In this document: piece after piece, positions 1 through 8,589 of the stretch
Layout: each line of letters begins with the position of its first letter
Position numbering within the stretch: the first letter of the stretch is position 1
DNA from: RXIX01 sp003989075
GTDB taxonomy: Bacteria > Pseudomonadota > Gammaproteobacteria > Competibacterales > Competibacteraceae
Length of the DNA stretch: 64,000 bases
Assembly: GCA_029780415.1 (NCBI GenBank)
Contig: JAKOYN010000081.1
Location: 1-64,000 of the forward strand
Direction: 5' to 3'
Position numbers and translations under genes: made by a program
The notes under the pieces: generated by a model
Seen by the model: the letters and a program-made list of their open reading frames with translations, nothing else
Databases searched by the model: none
Told to the model about the DNA's origin: nothing

Positions 1-187
1 CGAAGCCGCAAGGCTTCCGTCACCAGGCCCTTTACGGGGCAGAGTCTCACGACCCAGCAGGTGGAAAGCCTGCACCCATTCAACTCTCTGATAGCTGACC
101 TAACAGGAGAGCGAGAAGAGGGGAACGCTTCGCGTTCCGCGCTATCCCTCCCCGCCCTAAAAGACAGGGTCTCTCGCGCAACATCCG
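1..187. other. Hairpin-rich non-coding leader, class unknown
   Basis: No convincing coding frame lies here. Several stem-loops can be read by eye: GAAGCC/GGCTTC closed by a GCAA tetraloop at 2-17, GCAGG/CCTGC near 57-73, and GGAACGC/GCGTTCC with a 3-base loop at about 122-138. The segment ends directly before the ATG of the next gene, which has no clear Shine-Dalgarno sequence. It could be a structured 5' leader, or the 3' end of an RNA gene that begins outside the window. I compared it from memory with RNase P RNA, tmRNA, 6S RNA, SRP RNA and common riboswitches and did not recognise any of them. Confidence 0.35.
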
Positions 188-559
188 ATGACAATTCACG
201 CCTCCGCCCCCGAATACTCCGCCGCACCGGTCCCGGCCAACGCCGCCACGCCGTCCACCACACCAGACAGCGCGTACCTGCTGCAGGACTGGTACCGGCA
301 GGGCCAACTGCTGCAGGCCACGCTGCTCGATGATCTGGCCCAGCGCGCCATCCGCGCCGAAACCTGGATCACCCGGATGAATCAGACCACCCGGCGCTGG
401 TGGGATCATCTGGAACAGATGGCATCGATTCCCACTGAACCGTTCCTGCGCCAGTGTGGCATGGCCACCCGGACCGACCTGCAGGAGCTGGCGCGCACGC
501 TCGCGCAGATCGACCTGCAACTGGTCGACCTGAGTGACAGGCTGACCCAGCAGCGCTAG
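188..559 (+). CDS. Small phasin-like / PhaE-tail-like protein
   Basis: This 123-residue soluble protein has an Ala/Pro/Thr-rich N-terminus of about 27 residues, then a helical, Trp-containing body (DWYRQG, RRWWDHL). It ends with a heptad-like stretch starting at ATRTDLQELARTL. The end resembles the '(P/A)TRxEL..L..L' coiled-coil motif that I recall near the C-terminus of PhaE subunits and in phasins. No signal peptide or membrane segment is visible. A PHA locus lies 13 kb away, and its PhaE lacks this motif, so a granule-surface or PhaE-complementing role is a reasonable inference. The stop codon overlaps the convergent sohB stop by four bases. The gene is likely real from its codon pattern and position; the function is unproven. 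Confidence 0.6.
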   Translation: MTIHASAPEYSAAPVPANAATPSTTPDSAYLLQDWYRQGQLLQATLLDDLAQRAIRAETWITRMNQTTRRWWDHLEQMASIPTEPFLRQCGMATRTDLQELARTLAQIDLQLVDLSDRLTQQR

Positions 560-1542
560 GCGCGTCCCAGCACAGCGGCGCGGGCCTGCTCCAGCACCCG
601 CGCCAGCAGCGGCTTGCGCACGCCATAACTCACTTCGTACACATCCGCTTCAGCACGGGCTGCCAGCAGCACGGCATCACTGGTGCACAGTTCATCGACC
701 AGTCGGCACTCCAGCGCCCGCATACCATACCAGTGCTCGCCGGTGGCCACCTGCTCCAGCAGCACCTGCGGCCGCTGGATCTTAACGAAATCCTTGAACA
801 GCGCGTGCGCGTCGTCGATTTCCTCCTGAAACTTGCGCCGTCCCTGCTCGGTGTTCTCACCAAACAGCGTCACCGTGCGCTTGAATTCCCCGGCCATGAA
901 CTGCTCATAATCGACATCATGCTTCTTGAGCAGGCGGTGGAAGTTCGGCAATTGCGCAATCACGCCAATCGAACCGACCACGGCAAATGGCGCGGCCACA
1001 ATGCGCTCAGCGACACAGGCCATCATGTAGCCGCCACTGGCCGCGACCTTATCCACCGCCACCGTCAGCCGCAGCCCGCGCTCACGCAGGCGCAGTAACT
1101 GCGCTGCCGCCAGACCATAGCTGTGCACCAGACCCCCGGCGCTTTCCAGACGCAGCAACACCTCATCCTCACCCGGACGGGCCACATTCAGCACTGCGGT
1201 CACTTCCTCACGCAGCGACGCCACTGCCGCTGCACGCAGATCACCCTGAAAATCGAGCACAAACAGTCGGCGCCGTGCAGGAGCCTTGTCACGCTGCTTG
1301 TCCTCAGCCTTTTGCGCCTTTTGAAACTGCTTAAGCGCCTTCTTCGGCAGGATCGCCGACTGTAGCGCCAGGGCCAGCTCATCGTAATGCGCATTCAGAC
1401 AGCGCACCGTCAGCCGTCCCGGCCGTTCAGCAGCACCCCCGCGCGCAATCAGCGCCGCAAGACCGGCGGCCAGCAGCAGCACTGCCGCGACCAGGGTTGC
1501 GGTCTTGGCCAGAAATATCCCGTATTCGCTGAAAAATTCCAT
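556..1542 (-). CDS. sohB: SohB-type inner-membrane S49 serine peptidase
   Basis: Predicted SohB protease (328 residues; E. coli SohB is about 349). It is anchored by an N-terminal hydrophobic helix (about residues 8-32) with the peptidase domain in the periplasm. The S49 serine sits in the ASGGYMMAC motif and the probable general-base lysine in GEFKRTVT, followed by the family's VGSIGVI signature. The ATG at 1542 is chosen because a GAGG lies about 6 bases upstream on the minus strand; an in-frame start 60 bases further out gives an unlikely Cys-rich extension. It is divergent from miaB and convergent with the phasin-like gene. In other bacteria it is implicated in envelope protein turnover as a suppressor of HtrA loss; substrates are unknown. 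Confidence 0.9.
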   Translation of the reverse strand: MEFFSEYGIFLAKTATLVAAVLLLAAGLAALIARGGAAERPGRLTVRCLNAHYDELALALQSAILPKKALKQFQKAQKAEDKQRDKAPARRRLFVLDFQGDLRAAAVASLREEVTAVLNVARPGEDEVLLRLESAGGLVHSYGLAAAQLLRLRERGLRLTVAVDKVAASGGYMMACVAERIVAAPFAVVGSIGVIAQLPNFHRLLKKHDVDYEQFMAGEFKRTVTLFGENTEQGRRKFQEEIDDAHALFKDFVKIQRPQVLLEQVATGEHWYGMRALECRLVDELCTSDAVLLAARAEADVYEVSYGVRKPLLARVLEQARAAVLGRA

Positions 1543-1663
1543 CACATCCTCATTATTGACTTTCAGGGCCTTAAGGTTGCCGCTGCAGCAAGCGCCCTTC
1601 ACCTAGCGCCCACCCGGCAGCGATGCTATAGTGCTTTGCCTTGTTATTGTTGAAAAATTGCCC

Positions 1664-3022
1664 ATGGCTCGCAAACTGTATATCAAGACCCACGGCTGCC
1701 AGATGAACGAGTACGACTCCGCGCGGATGGCGGATGTGCTGCGCGTGGCGCATGGACTGGAACGCACCGATGATCCCGGGCAGGCCGATGTGCTGCTGCT
1801 CAATACCTGTTCGATCCGTGAAAAGGCTCAGGAAAAAGTCTTCTCGCAGCTTGGCCAGTGGAAGGCACTCAAGGCGCAGCGCCCCGGAATGCTGATCGGC
1901 GTGGGCGGCTGCGTGGCCAGTCAGGAAGGCGAGGCGCTGCGGGCCCGCGCGCCCTACGTCGATCTGGTGTTCGGCCCACAAACCCTGCACCGCCTGCCGG
2001 ACATGCTGGCTGCGGTCTGGAACGAACAGCGCCCGGTGGTGGATATTTCCTTCCCGGAAATCGAGAAGTTCGATCGCCTGCCGGAACCGCGCGCCGAGGG
2101 CCCGACCGCCTTCGTCTCAGTCATGGAAGGCTGCAGCAAATACTGCACCTTCTGCGTGGTGCCCTATACCCGTGGCGAGGAAGTCAGCCGGCCACTGGCC
2201 GATGTGCTCGCCGAAGTGAGCGCGCTGGCCGCGCAGGGCGTGCGCGAAGTGACCCTGCTCGGCCAGAACGTCAATGCCTATCGCGGCGAGATGGAAGATG
2301 GCGACAGTGCCGATCTAGCCCTGCTGATCGAGTGCGTCGCCGCCGTGCCCGGCATTGATCGCATCCGCTACACCACCTCGCATCCGGTGGAATTTTCCGA
2401 CCGGCTGATTGAGACCTACGCGCGCGTGCCGCAACTGGTCAGTCACCTGCATCTGCCGGTGCAAAGCGGCTCCGACCGCATCCTGACGCTGATGAAGCGC
2501 GGCCATAGTGTGCTGGAATACCAGGCCAAAATCCGCAAGCTGCGCGCGGTCCGTCCCGATATCAGCCTGTCCTCGGATTTCATCGTTGGCTTTCCCGGTG
2601 AAAGCGATGCCGATTTCGCTGCGACCCTGGCGCTGATCGATGCCATCGGCTTTGATCACAGTTTCAGCTTTGTCTACAGTCCGCGGCCCGGTACGCCCGC
2701 AGCCAGCATGCCCGACAGCACGCCGATGGACGTGAAGAAAGCGCGACTGGCGCAATTGCAGGCGCGCATCGCAGCCAGCGCCCAGGCCATCAGCGCGGCC
2801 ATGGTCGGCACGGTGCAGCGGGTTCTGGTTGATCGACCGGCGCGCAAGGATGAGCGACAACTATCCGGTCGCACCGAGAATAACCGCGTGGTGAATTTCG
2901 CTGGCCCGGCGCGCCTGATCGGCCATTTCGCTGAGGTCACCATCACCGAGGCACTGCCCAATTCCCTGCGCGGGCGCCTGTGCACCCCCCTTGACCCATC
3001 CCCTACCCTGCTGCCGCCTTGA
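1664..3022 (+). CDS. miaB: tRNA-2-methylthio-N6-dimethylallyladenosine synthase
   Basis: MiaB is a radical-SAM methylthiotransferase that adds the 2-methylthio group to i6A37 in tRNAs reading UNN codons. The 452-residue protein has the three parts of the family: an N-terminal UPF0004 domain with cysteines in THGCQMNE, NTCSIRE and GGCVAS, the radical-SAM motif CSKYCTFC (CxxxCxxC) near residue 157, and a C-terminal TRAM domain around VQRVLVDRPARKDERQL. The start is the ATG giving MARKLYIKTHG; an upstream GTG would add 11 residues absent from the family. Its TGA overlaps the TTG start of ybeZ as TTGA, so the two are translationally coupled at the head of the miaB-ybeZ-ybeY-corC operon. Confidence 0.97.
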   Translation: MARKLYIKTHGCQMNEYDSARMADVLRVAHGLERTDDPGQADVLLLNTCSIREKAQEKVFSQLGQWKALKAQRPGMLIGVGGCVASQEGEALRARAPYVDLVFGPQTLHRLPDMLAAVWNEQRPVVDISFPEIEKFDRLPEPRAEGPTAFVSVMEGCSKYCTFCVVPYTRGEEVSRPLADVLAEVSALAAQGVREVTLLGQNVNAYRGEMEDGDSADLALLIECVAAVPGIDRIRYTTSHPVEFSDRLIETYARVPQLVSHLHLPVQSGSDRILTLMKRGHSVLEYQAKIRKLRAVRPDISLSSDFIVGFPGESDADFAATLALIDAIGFDHSFSFVYSPRPGTPAASMPDSTPMDVKKARLAQLQARIAASAQAISAAMVGTVQRVLVDRPARKDERQLSGRTENNRVVNFAGPARLIGHFAEVTITEALPNSLRGRLCTPLDPSPTLLPP

Positions 3023-4008
3023 ACCTCACTCTTGCTGCTCCGCATTTCCAGGATCTGCTGCTCGAACCGGCCGATAATGCCCGGCTGGCCAATCTGTGCG
3101 GACATCTGGATGAACACCTGCGCCAGGTCGAACGCCGCCTGGGCGTGGAGATCAACAACCGTGGCCACCAGTTCCGGGTGATTGGCGAACCCCACGCCGT
3201 TACGGTAGCCATCGCGGTGCTGGAAGCGCTGTACCGCAGCACTCAGGAGGAAACCCTGCTGCCGGCGCAGGTGCATCTGTTCCTGCAGGAAGCGGGCGCC
3301 GATGCCCTGCTCAGCGATCCCGATCCCGACGGCGACGAAATCCTGATCCGCACCCGGCGCGGGCCGATTCGCGGCCGTGGCCCCAATCAGCAGCGCTATC
3401 TGTGGAACATCAAGCACCACGACATCAACTTCGGCGTCGGTCCGGCCGGCACCGGCAAGACCTATCTGGCGGTGGCCTGCGCGGTCGATGCCCTGGAAAG
3501 CAACACCGTGCGCCGGCTGGTACTGGTGCGACCGGCAGTGGAAGCCGGCGAGCGCCTGGGTTTCCTGCCCGGCGATCTGGCGCAGAAGATCGACCCCTAT
3601 CTGCGCCCGCTCTACGATGCTTTGTATGAAATGTTCGGCTTCGAGCGGGTCGCCAAGCTGATCGAGCGCAACATCATCGAAGTCGCGCCGCTGGCCTACA
3701 TGCGCGGCCGTACCCTGAACGATGCCTTCATCATCCTTGACGAAGCGCAGAACACCACGGTGGAACAGATGAAAATGTTCCTCACCCGCATCGGCTTTGG
3801 CTCGACGGCCGTGGTCACTGGTGATATCACCCAGGTTGACCTGCCGCGCCATGTGCCCTCGGGCCTGCGTCAGGTGCTGCAAGTCCTCAAGGATGTGGAA
3901 GGCATCAGCATGACCACGTTCAATGCCCGCGACGTGGTGCGCCATCCCCTGGTGCAACGGATCGTCGCCGCCTATGCCCGTTACGAACAGGATAATCCCG
4001 CCCCATGA
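3019..4008 (+). CDS. ybeZ: PhoH-like ATPase YbeZ
   Basis: This 329-residue PhoH-family P-loop ATPase usually acts with the RNase YbeY in ribosome quality control and rRNA processing. The N-terminal part (about 1-100) resembles a KH-like RNA-binding region. The Walker A motif is GPAGTGKTYLA near residue 145 and Walker B is FIILDEAQN near 242. Translation appears to begin at TTG 3019, which overlaps the miaB stop; no ATG lies near the family's normal N-terminus. The stop overlaps the ybeY ATG by four bases (ATGA). Position and motifs make the family assignment firm; the precise helicase or ATPase role remains a family-level statement. Confidence 0.95.
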   Translation: MNLTLAAPHFQDLLLEPADNARLANLCGHLDEHLRQVERRLGVEINNRGHQFRVIGEPHAVTVAIAVLEALYRSTQEETLLPAQVHLFLQEAGADALLSDPDPDGDEILIRTRRGPIRGRGPNQQRYLWNIKHHDINFGVGPAGTGKTYLAVACAVDALESNTVRRLVLVRPAVEAGERLGFLPGDLAQKIDPYLRPLYDALYEMFGFERVAKLIERNIIEVAPLAYMRGRTLNDAFIILDEAQNTTVEQMKMFLTRIGFGSTAVVTGDITQVDLPRHVPSGLRQVLQVLKDVEGISMTTFNARDVVRHPLVQRIVAAYARYEQDNPAP

Positions 4009-4472
4009 GCCTGGAACTGGATCTGCAAATCGCCCTGGATATGCCCGGGCTGCCCGATGCAAGCGAACTGCGCCGCTGGGCCGAGGCTGCATTGAGCGGC
4101 GCCCATCATGCTGGCGACGCGGAAGTAACATTGCGCATCGTCAACGAGGTCGAAAGCACCGCGCTCAATGAAGCCTACCGCCACAAGCAGGGACCGACCA
4201 ACGTGCTGTCCTTTCCCTTCGAGGCGCCGCCCGGGGTCGAAAGCACGCTGCTTGGCGATATCGTGATCTGCGCCCCGGTGGTGCTGCGCGAAGCCATCAG
4301 CCAGGAAAAGCCGGCCCATGCGCACTGGGCGCATCTGGTGATCCATGGTGTTCTGCACCTGCTGGGCTATGATCATCACGATGAAACCTCGGCTGAAGCC
4401 ATGGAATCCTTGGAGATCCACATCCTGGCCGGCCTCGGCTATTCCGACCCCTATGGAGACACCCAAGACTGA
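4005..4472 (+). CDS. ybeY: Endoribonuclease YbeY (16S rRNA maturation)
   Basis: YbeY is a zinc-dependent single-strand endoribonuclease that matures the 16S rRNA 3' end and helps remove defective 70S ribosomes. The 155-residue length matches the family. The three-histidine metal site is intact in HGVLHLLGYDHH at about residues 115-126 (HGxLHLxGYDH), and the conserved TNVLSFPFE segment lies near residue 65. It starts at an ATG embedded in the ybeZ stop and ends two bases before the corC ATG, so it is part of a tightly packed operon. The conserved order ybeZ-ybeY-corC supports the call independently of the motifs. Confidence 0.97.
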   Translation: MSLELDLQIALDMPGLPDASELRRWAEAALSGAHHAGDAEVTLRIVNEVESTALNEAYRHKQGPTNVLSFPFEAPPGVESTLLGDIVICAPVVLREAISQEKPAHAHWAHLVIHGVLHLLGYDHHDETSAEAMESLEIHILAGLGYSDPYGDTQD

Positions 4473-4474
4473 CC

Positions 4475-5347
4475 ATGAACGACGAGCGATCCGAACCTGG
4501 CCATAAATCCTGGCTGGAACGTTTAAGCCTGGCCCTGATGGGCGAGCCGAAGGACCGTGACGAGCTGATGGAGATGCTGCGCGACGCGCAGCAGCGGGCA
4601 TTGCTGGACACCGACGCCCTGGCCATGATGGAGGGCGTCATGAAAGTCTCGGAGCTGCAGGTCCGCGATGTGATGGTGCCGCGGGCGCAGATGGTGGTTC
4701 TGGAACAGGACTGGAGCCTGGAGCGCCTGATTGCCGCGATCGTCGAATCCGGTCATTCACGCCTGCCGGTGATCGACGAGAGCAGGGACCATGTGATCGG
4801 CATCCTGATCGTCAAGGATCTGCTCGCCCATGCCTTCGACCGGCGCGAGGAGTTCAACCTGCGTACCCTGCTGCGCCCGGCCAAGTTCATTCCCGAAAGC
4901 AAGCGCCTGAACATCCTGCTCAAGGAATTTCGCAGCACGCATCTGCACATGGCGATCGTGGTCGATGAGTACGGCGGCGTGGCCGGCCTGATCACCATTG
5001 AGGATGTCCTGGAAGAGATCGTCGGCGACATCGACGACGAGCACGATACCGACGATGAGGGCGCCTTCATCCGCGCCCAGGGCGACACCTTCGTGATCAA
5101 GGCGCTGACCCCGGTCGAGGAGTTCAACGAGTACTTCCAGGCCAGCCTGAGCGACGAGCGCGCCGATACCCTTGGCGGGCTGGTGATGATGGAACTGGGC
5201 CGCCTGCCCAAGGGTGGCGAGGGCATTGATCTGGGCCGCTTCCATTTCCAGGTGCTGCGCGCCGATAACCGGCGCATTCACCTGCTGGAAATGACCCTGC
5301 AGGATCAGCCGGAAACCCCGACCACCGCCCACACAGCAGATACCTGA
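4475..5347 (+). CDS. corC: CorC/HlyC-family CBS-domain protein
   Basis: This 290-residue cytosolic CorC-type protein lacks the N-terminal CNNM membrane domain of longer relatives. Two CBS domains span about residues 65-185 (start VRDVMVPRAQMVVLE; second CBS near THLHMAIVVDEYGGVAG). A C-terminal CorC_HlyC domain follows (about 205-280, GDTFVIKALTPVEEFN...). Family members bind adenine nucleotides and have been linked to Mg2+/Co2+ efflux, but genetic context ties them to YbeY and Lnt, so an envelope or ribosome-linked role is also argued. It follows ybeY with a two-base gap. A 131-base spacer with a GC-rich hairpin separates it from lnt. Confidence 0.93.
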   Translation: MNDERSEPGHKSWLERLSLALMGEPKDRDELMEMLRDAQQRALLDTDALAMMEGVMKVSELQVRDVMVPRAQMVVLEQDWSLERLIAAIVESGHSRLPVIDESRDHVIGILIVKDLLAHAFDRREEFNLRTLLRPAKFIPESKRLNILLKEFRSTHLHMAIVVDEYGGVAGLITIEDVLEEIVGDIDDEHDTDDEGAFIRAQGDTFVIKALTPVEEFNEYFQASLSDERADTLGGLVMMELGRLPKGGEGIDLGRFHFQVLRADNRRIHLLEMTLQDQPETPTTAHTADT

Positions 5348-5356
5348 TCAGGCCGC

Positions 5357-5378
5357 CGGTCCGCACGGTCGCGGACCG
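5357..5378 (+). terminator. GC-rich hairpin between corC and lnt
   Basis: A perfect 8-bp inverted repeat, CGGTCCGC/GCGGACCG, has a 6-base loop and lies 10 bases after the corC stop. There is no T-run after it, so it may slow or process the transcript rather than terminate it. The downstream gene lnt is on the same strand and often co-transcribed with corC, so partial readthrough is plausible. Confidence 0.35.
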
Positions 5379-5478
5379 CGGCAGCAGCGCAACACTCGCC
5401 GCCGCTGCCATTCACCTCAAGATCACCGCACCCGGCTATCATGGCAGGCCAGTTCACCGCTGAGGGCGTCTGCCTGCC

Positions 5479-6999
5479 ATGTCTGTATTCAAGACCCGCC
5501 ATCCCCGGCTTACCGAGCTATTGATCCTGGTCAGCGGCGCGCTGCTGCCATTGGCCTTCGCGCCCTTTGGCCTATGGCCGCTGGCGATTCTGCTGCCTGC
5601 AGTGCTGCTGTGGAGCTGGGATCATGCCACGCCGCGTCAGGCCGCAGCGCGCGGTGCGCTGTTCGGCGTCGGTCTATTCGGCCTGGGCATCTACTGGATC
5701 TACATCAGCCTGCACGATTACGGCAATGCGCCAGCCCCCTTCGCGGCCCTGGCGACCTTTGCCGTGGTGCTGCTGATGGCCCTGTATCCGGCCCTCAGCG
5801 GCTGGCTGCTGGTGCGTTGGGGGCCGCCGCCCGGACCGCTGCGCTGGCTGCTGGCGTTTCCGGCGCTGTGGACCCTGATCGACTGGATACGCAGTTGGCT
5901 GTTCACCGGCTTTCCCTGGCTGGCACTGGGCTACAGCCAGACCGATACGCCCTTGGGCCAGCTCGCCCCTTATGGCGGTGTGTTCAGTCTGGGCTGGGCG
6001 GTGCTGCTCAGCGCCGGGCTGCTCTGGACCCTGATCAACAGCGCGACCTGGCGCGCACGGCTGCGCTGGGGCAGTCTGCTGGCGGCGCTGTGGCTGGGCG
6101 CCTGGGCTCTGGGACAGATCGACTGGGTGCAAGCCGCCGGGGCGCCGCTGCGGGTCACTCTGGTGCAGGGCAACATCGCCCAGGAACAGAAATGGCGCCC
6201 GGAGACTCTTGATGCCACTTTGGAACGCTACGTCCAGCTCAGCCTGCCCGAACATGGCCATAGCGATGTCATCATCTGGCCGGAAACCGCCATTCCGGTC
6301 TTTTACGACGATGTAAAGCCCTTCATCACGGCCCTGGGCCAACGCGCCCGCGAGGATGGCGTCGCTTACATCAGCGGTATCCCAACCGGCTCCTGGGAAA
6401 CCGGCGTCTTTTACAACAGCGTGATCAGCATTGGCGATACGCTGGGCTTTTATCACAAGCATCGGCTGCTGGTATTCGGTGAATATCTGCCACTGCGCGG
6501 ATTTTTCCAGTTCTTCCGCAACTGGGTGACCATTCCGATGGCCGATTTCAGCGCCGGCGCCATTGAACAGCCGCTGTTGCGCGCCGGTGGCCAGCCGGCC
6601 GGCGTGTCGATCTGTTTCGAAGCAGTATTCGGCAGCGAGATCCGTCGGGCGCTGCCCGAAGCCACCTGGTTGATCAATGTCAGCAACGATGCCTGGTTCA
6701 AGGATTCCAGCGCCCCGCACCAGCACCTGCAGATTGTGCGCATGCGCGCCATGGAAATGGGCCGTGCCCTGGCGCGCGCGACCAATACCGGCCTGTCCGC
6801 GCTGATTGATGCGCGCGGTCGCATCCAGGTTCAAGGGCCGCCCTTCGTAGCCACGACCGTGCGCGGCAGCGTGCAGCCGCTGCGCGGCCTGACGCCCTAT
6901 GCGCGCTTCGGAGATGTGCCGGTGCTGATCCTGATGCTATGTTTACTGGGTGTGGTTTTTTTCCTGCAACCGCGCCGCTGCCCGAACCCCGATGCTTAA
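5479..6999 (+). CDS. lnt: Apolipoprotein N-acyltransferase
   Basis: Lnt transfers an acyl chain from phospholipid to the N-terminal cysteine of lipoproteins in the inner membrane, the last step of lipoprotein maturation. The protein has 506 residues (E. coli 512). The first ~215 residues hold six or more hydrophobic helices; the periplasmic nitrilase-like domain follows. The catalytic triad is visible: Glu in IWPETAIPV, Lys in YHKHRLLVFGEYLP and Cys in GVSICFEAVFG. The last helix (about 480-498) anchors the C-terminus. The stop overlaps the next gene's start by 8 bases. Several lipoproteins that would be its substrates are in this window (LptE, the SLT-like lipoprotein, the aminopeptidase and possibly the 1038-residue protein). 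Confidence 0.97.
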   Translation: MSVFKTRHPRLTELLILVSGALLPLAFAPFGLWPLAILLPAVLLWSWDHATPRQAAARGALFGVGLFGLGIYWIYISLHDYGNAPAPFAALATFAVVLLMALYPALSGWLLVRWGPPPGPLRWLLAFPALWTLIDWIRSWLFTGFPWLALGYSQTDTPLGQLAPYGGVFSLGWAVLLSAGLLWTLINSATWRARLRWGSLLAALWLGAWALGQIDWVQAAGAPLRVTLVQGNIAQEQKWRPETLDATLERYVQLSLPEHGHSDVIIWPETAIPVFYDDVKPFITALGQRAREDGVAYISGIPTGSWETGVFYNSVISIGDTLGFYHKHRLLVFGEYLPLRGFFQFFRNWVTIPMADFSAGAIEQPLLRAGGQPAGVSICFEAVFGSEIRRALPEATWLINVSNDAWFKDSSAPHQHLQIVRMRAMEMGRALARATNTGLSALIDARGRIQVQGPPFVATTVRGSVQPLRGLTPYARFGDVPVLILMLCLLGVVFFLQPRRCPNPDA

Positions 7000-7645
7000 A
7001 AAATTGCCCTGGATCGCGCGCCACGCCCGCGCGTCGCTGCGCACACCTGCCGGCCGCTGGACCACCGGCGGCACCGGCATTCTGCTGCTTCTGCTGGCCG
7101 CCTGCGCCACCGCGCCACCGCGCAATATCAATGACGCCTGCGCCATGTTCAGTGAATACGACGACTGGTATCCCGATGCCAGGGCCGCCAGCCGGCGCTG
7201 GAACGTGCCCGTGCCGGTGCTGCTGGCGATCATGCACCAGGAATCGGCCTTCCGCGCTGACGCCCAGCCGCCGCGCACCTGGTATCTGGGCTTCATCCCC
7301 GGGCCACGGCCCTCCTCGGCCTATGGCTATAGCCAGGCGCTGGATGGCACCTGGGCGCGCTACACCGCCGCCACCGGTCGCAGCGGCGCCGATCGTGACG
7401 ATTTCGCTGCTGCCATGGATTTCATCGGCTGGTATGTAGACGAAACCGCGCGCCGCAATCGCATTGCCCGCAATGACGCCTATAATCAGTATCTGGCCTA
7501 TCATGAAGGCCAGGAAGGCTTCGCTCAGGGCAGTTATCGCAGCAAGCCGTGGCTGATGGAACGGGCGCGGCGGGTCCGCCAGCAGGCGGATCGTTATCGT
7601 GACCAGTTGCGTCGTTGCGAATCGCGGCTGGCAGCAGCGAACTGA
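6992..7645 (+). CDS. SLT-like lytic-transglycosylase-type lipoprotein
   Basis: This 217-residue predicted lipoprotein has a rather long basic N-region (about 25 residues), then a hydrophobic stretch ending in the lipobox LLAAC near residue 38. The body has an SLT-type signature: LAIMHQESAFRADA (catalytic Glu expected in HQESAF), then AYGYSQALDGTWARY and later NQYLAYHEGQEGF. These match the E-S...GYSQ...Y order of family 1 lytic transglycosylases, which cleave peptidoglycan strands. The ATG at 6992 is preferred because it overlaps the lnt stop and avoids an upstream extension inside lnt. Coupling to lnt makes sense for a lipoprotein. Activity is inferred. Confidence 0.8.
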   Translation: MLKKLPWIARHARASLRTPAGRWTTGGTGILLLLLAACATAPPRNINDACAMFSEYDDWYPDARAASRRWNVPVPVLLAIMHQESAFRADAQPPRTWYLGFIPGPRPSSAYGYSQALDGTWARYTAATGRSGADRDDFAAAMDFIGWYVDETARRNRIARNDAYNQYLAYHEGQEGFAQGSYRSKPWLMERARRVRQQADRYRDQLRRCESRLAAAN

Positions 7646-7654
7646 AGCGCGCAT

Positions 7655-7688
7655 AAAAAAACCGCCAGCAGATCCGGCTGGCGGTTAA
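7655..7688 (-). terminator. Intrinsic terminator, strongest on the minus strand
   Basis: A 10-bp perfect stem (7660-7669 with 7677-7686) encloses a 7-base loop. It is preceded on the plus strand by a run of seven A residues, so the minus-strand transcript has a GC-rich hairpin followed by a U-run. This would end the ybeL-like transcript. It can also serve the plus-strand SLT gene, although only two T residues follow the stem there. Confidence 0.8.
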
Positions 7689-7830
7689 GGTACAGGATTG
7701 AGCTTAAAACACGCTTCGCTGCAGAAACCAGCTCAAGCGGGTTGTAGATTAAGGGCCAGCAACCGGCGGGTAAATCCGGATAATCGACAACTTGATCAGG
7801 GTTTCTACCTAGCTGTTGCAGCCGGCTGAT

Positions 7831-8364
7831 TCATGGCTCATCGCTGAGCCGCATAAAGGCGGATCCGCCACAGGCTGCACAGGCACCGATCGTCGCTGGC
7901 ACATAGAAGGACACCCGCTCGCCGCAACGCTCGCACTGCAGGGTGCCCGGGCCGGTGATTTCGCCGCGCCGGTAATGTTCCGCAACCGGCTCGGCCGGCG
8001 GTGTCTCAAAGGCCAGCAGTTCCAGACGCGACTGATCCACGCCGCGACGGAAAAAATCCAGCAGCCGATCCTCGATCAGTTCCAGATCGAAGCGCAGCCA
8101 GGCACGCAAATCCCGGCCGGTCGTGGTCAGATACTGACCAGCATCCTCCAGATCACGCTGCAGATAGCTGCCAATCAGTTGCGCTTCCTCGCGGGTGATC
8201 TCGCCGAGTTCCACTGCCTTTTCCGCCGCGTGCTCGATGCTGGCGCTCAGGATCGGAAAAGCCGCCTTTTCCGCCTGCTCCAGCTCTTCGATGCGGGCCT
8301 TGACCCGCTCCATCATCCGCTGATACGCCTGAACCTGCCTGGCACCACCGGCTTTATCGCTCAT
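7831..8364 (-). CDS. YbeL-like zinc-ribbon protein (DUF1451 family)
   Basis: This 177-residue cytosolic protein has an N-terminal helical region (about 1-120) with the family-like stretch LGEITREEAQLI followed by YLQRDLEDAG. A C-terminal zinc ribbon follows with two CxxC pairs, CERCGE and CAACGG. This is the layout of E. coli YbeL (DUF1451), whose biochemical function is unknown. The ATG at 8364 is chosen because a GGAG lies about 11 bases upstream on the minus strand; an alternative ATG 30 bases earlier adds ten unconserved residues. It is transcribed alone and probably ends at the terminator at 7655-7688. The 143 bases between that terminator and the stop hold nothing I can name. Confidence 0.85.
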   Translation of the reverse strand: MSDKAGGARQVQAYQRMMERVKARIEELEQAEKAAFPILSASIEHAAEKAVELGEITREEAQLIGSYLQRDLEDAGQYLTTTGRDLRAWLRFDLELIEDRLLDFFRRGVDQSRLELLAFETPPAEPVAEHYRRGEITGPGTLQCERCGERVSFYVPATIGACAACGGSAFMRLSDEP

Positions 8365-8589
8365 CGTGGGTTCTCCATCGTTCTGCATCGCCATTCACGG
8401 CTGCGGTTCCAACGCCGCGCCGTGCACACCTGGGCCGTCTTACTGCAAGTCTAGTCGCGGCGCTGCCGCTGCGGTGAGAATATCCCGGAAGCGCTGGGCT
8501 GGAGTATGCTTTTATGGCACCCCAAATCGGCCGCGCTGCCGCACTGCCGGGTGTCCCGCAACCTGCCCTGTCACCGTGGCCGAGCACCC

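Noticed and set aside
1..187. Reading the leader as RNase P RNA, tmRNA, 6S RNA, SRP RNA or a glycine or cobalamin riboswitch
   Set aside because: None of the conserved boxes that I remember for these families is present.
1598..1632. miaB promoter with TATAGT at 1627-1632
   Set aside because: The -10 box is good, but no -35 hexamer lies within 15-19 bases, so I did not list it.
2674..4131. Long minus-strand open frame opposite miaB/ybeZ
   Set aside because: It is antisense to two well-supported genes, has low-complexity composition typical of high-GC shadow frames, and shows no recognisable domain.
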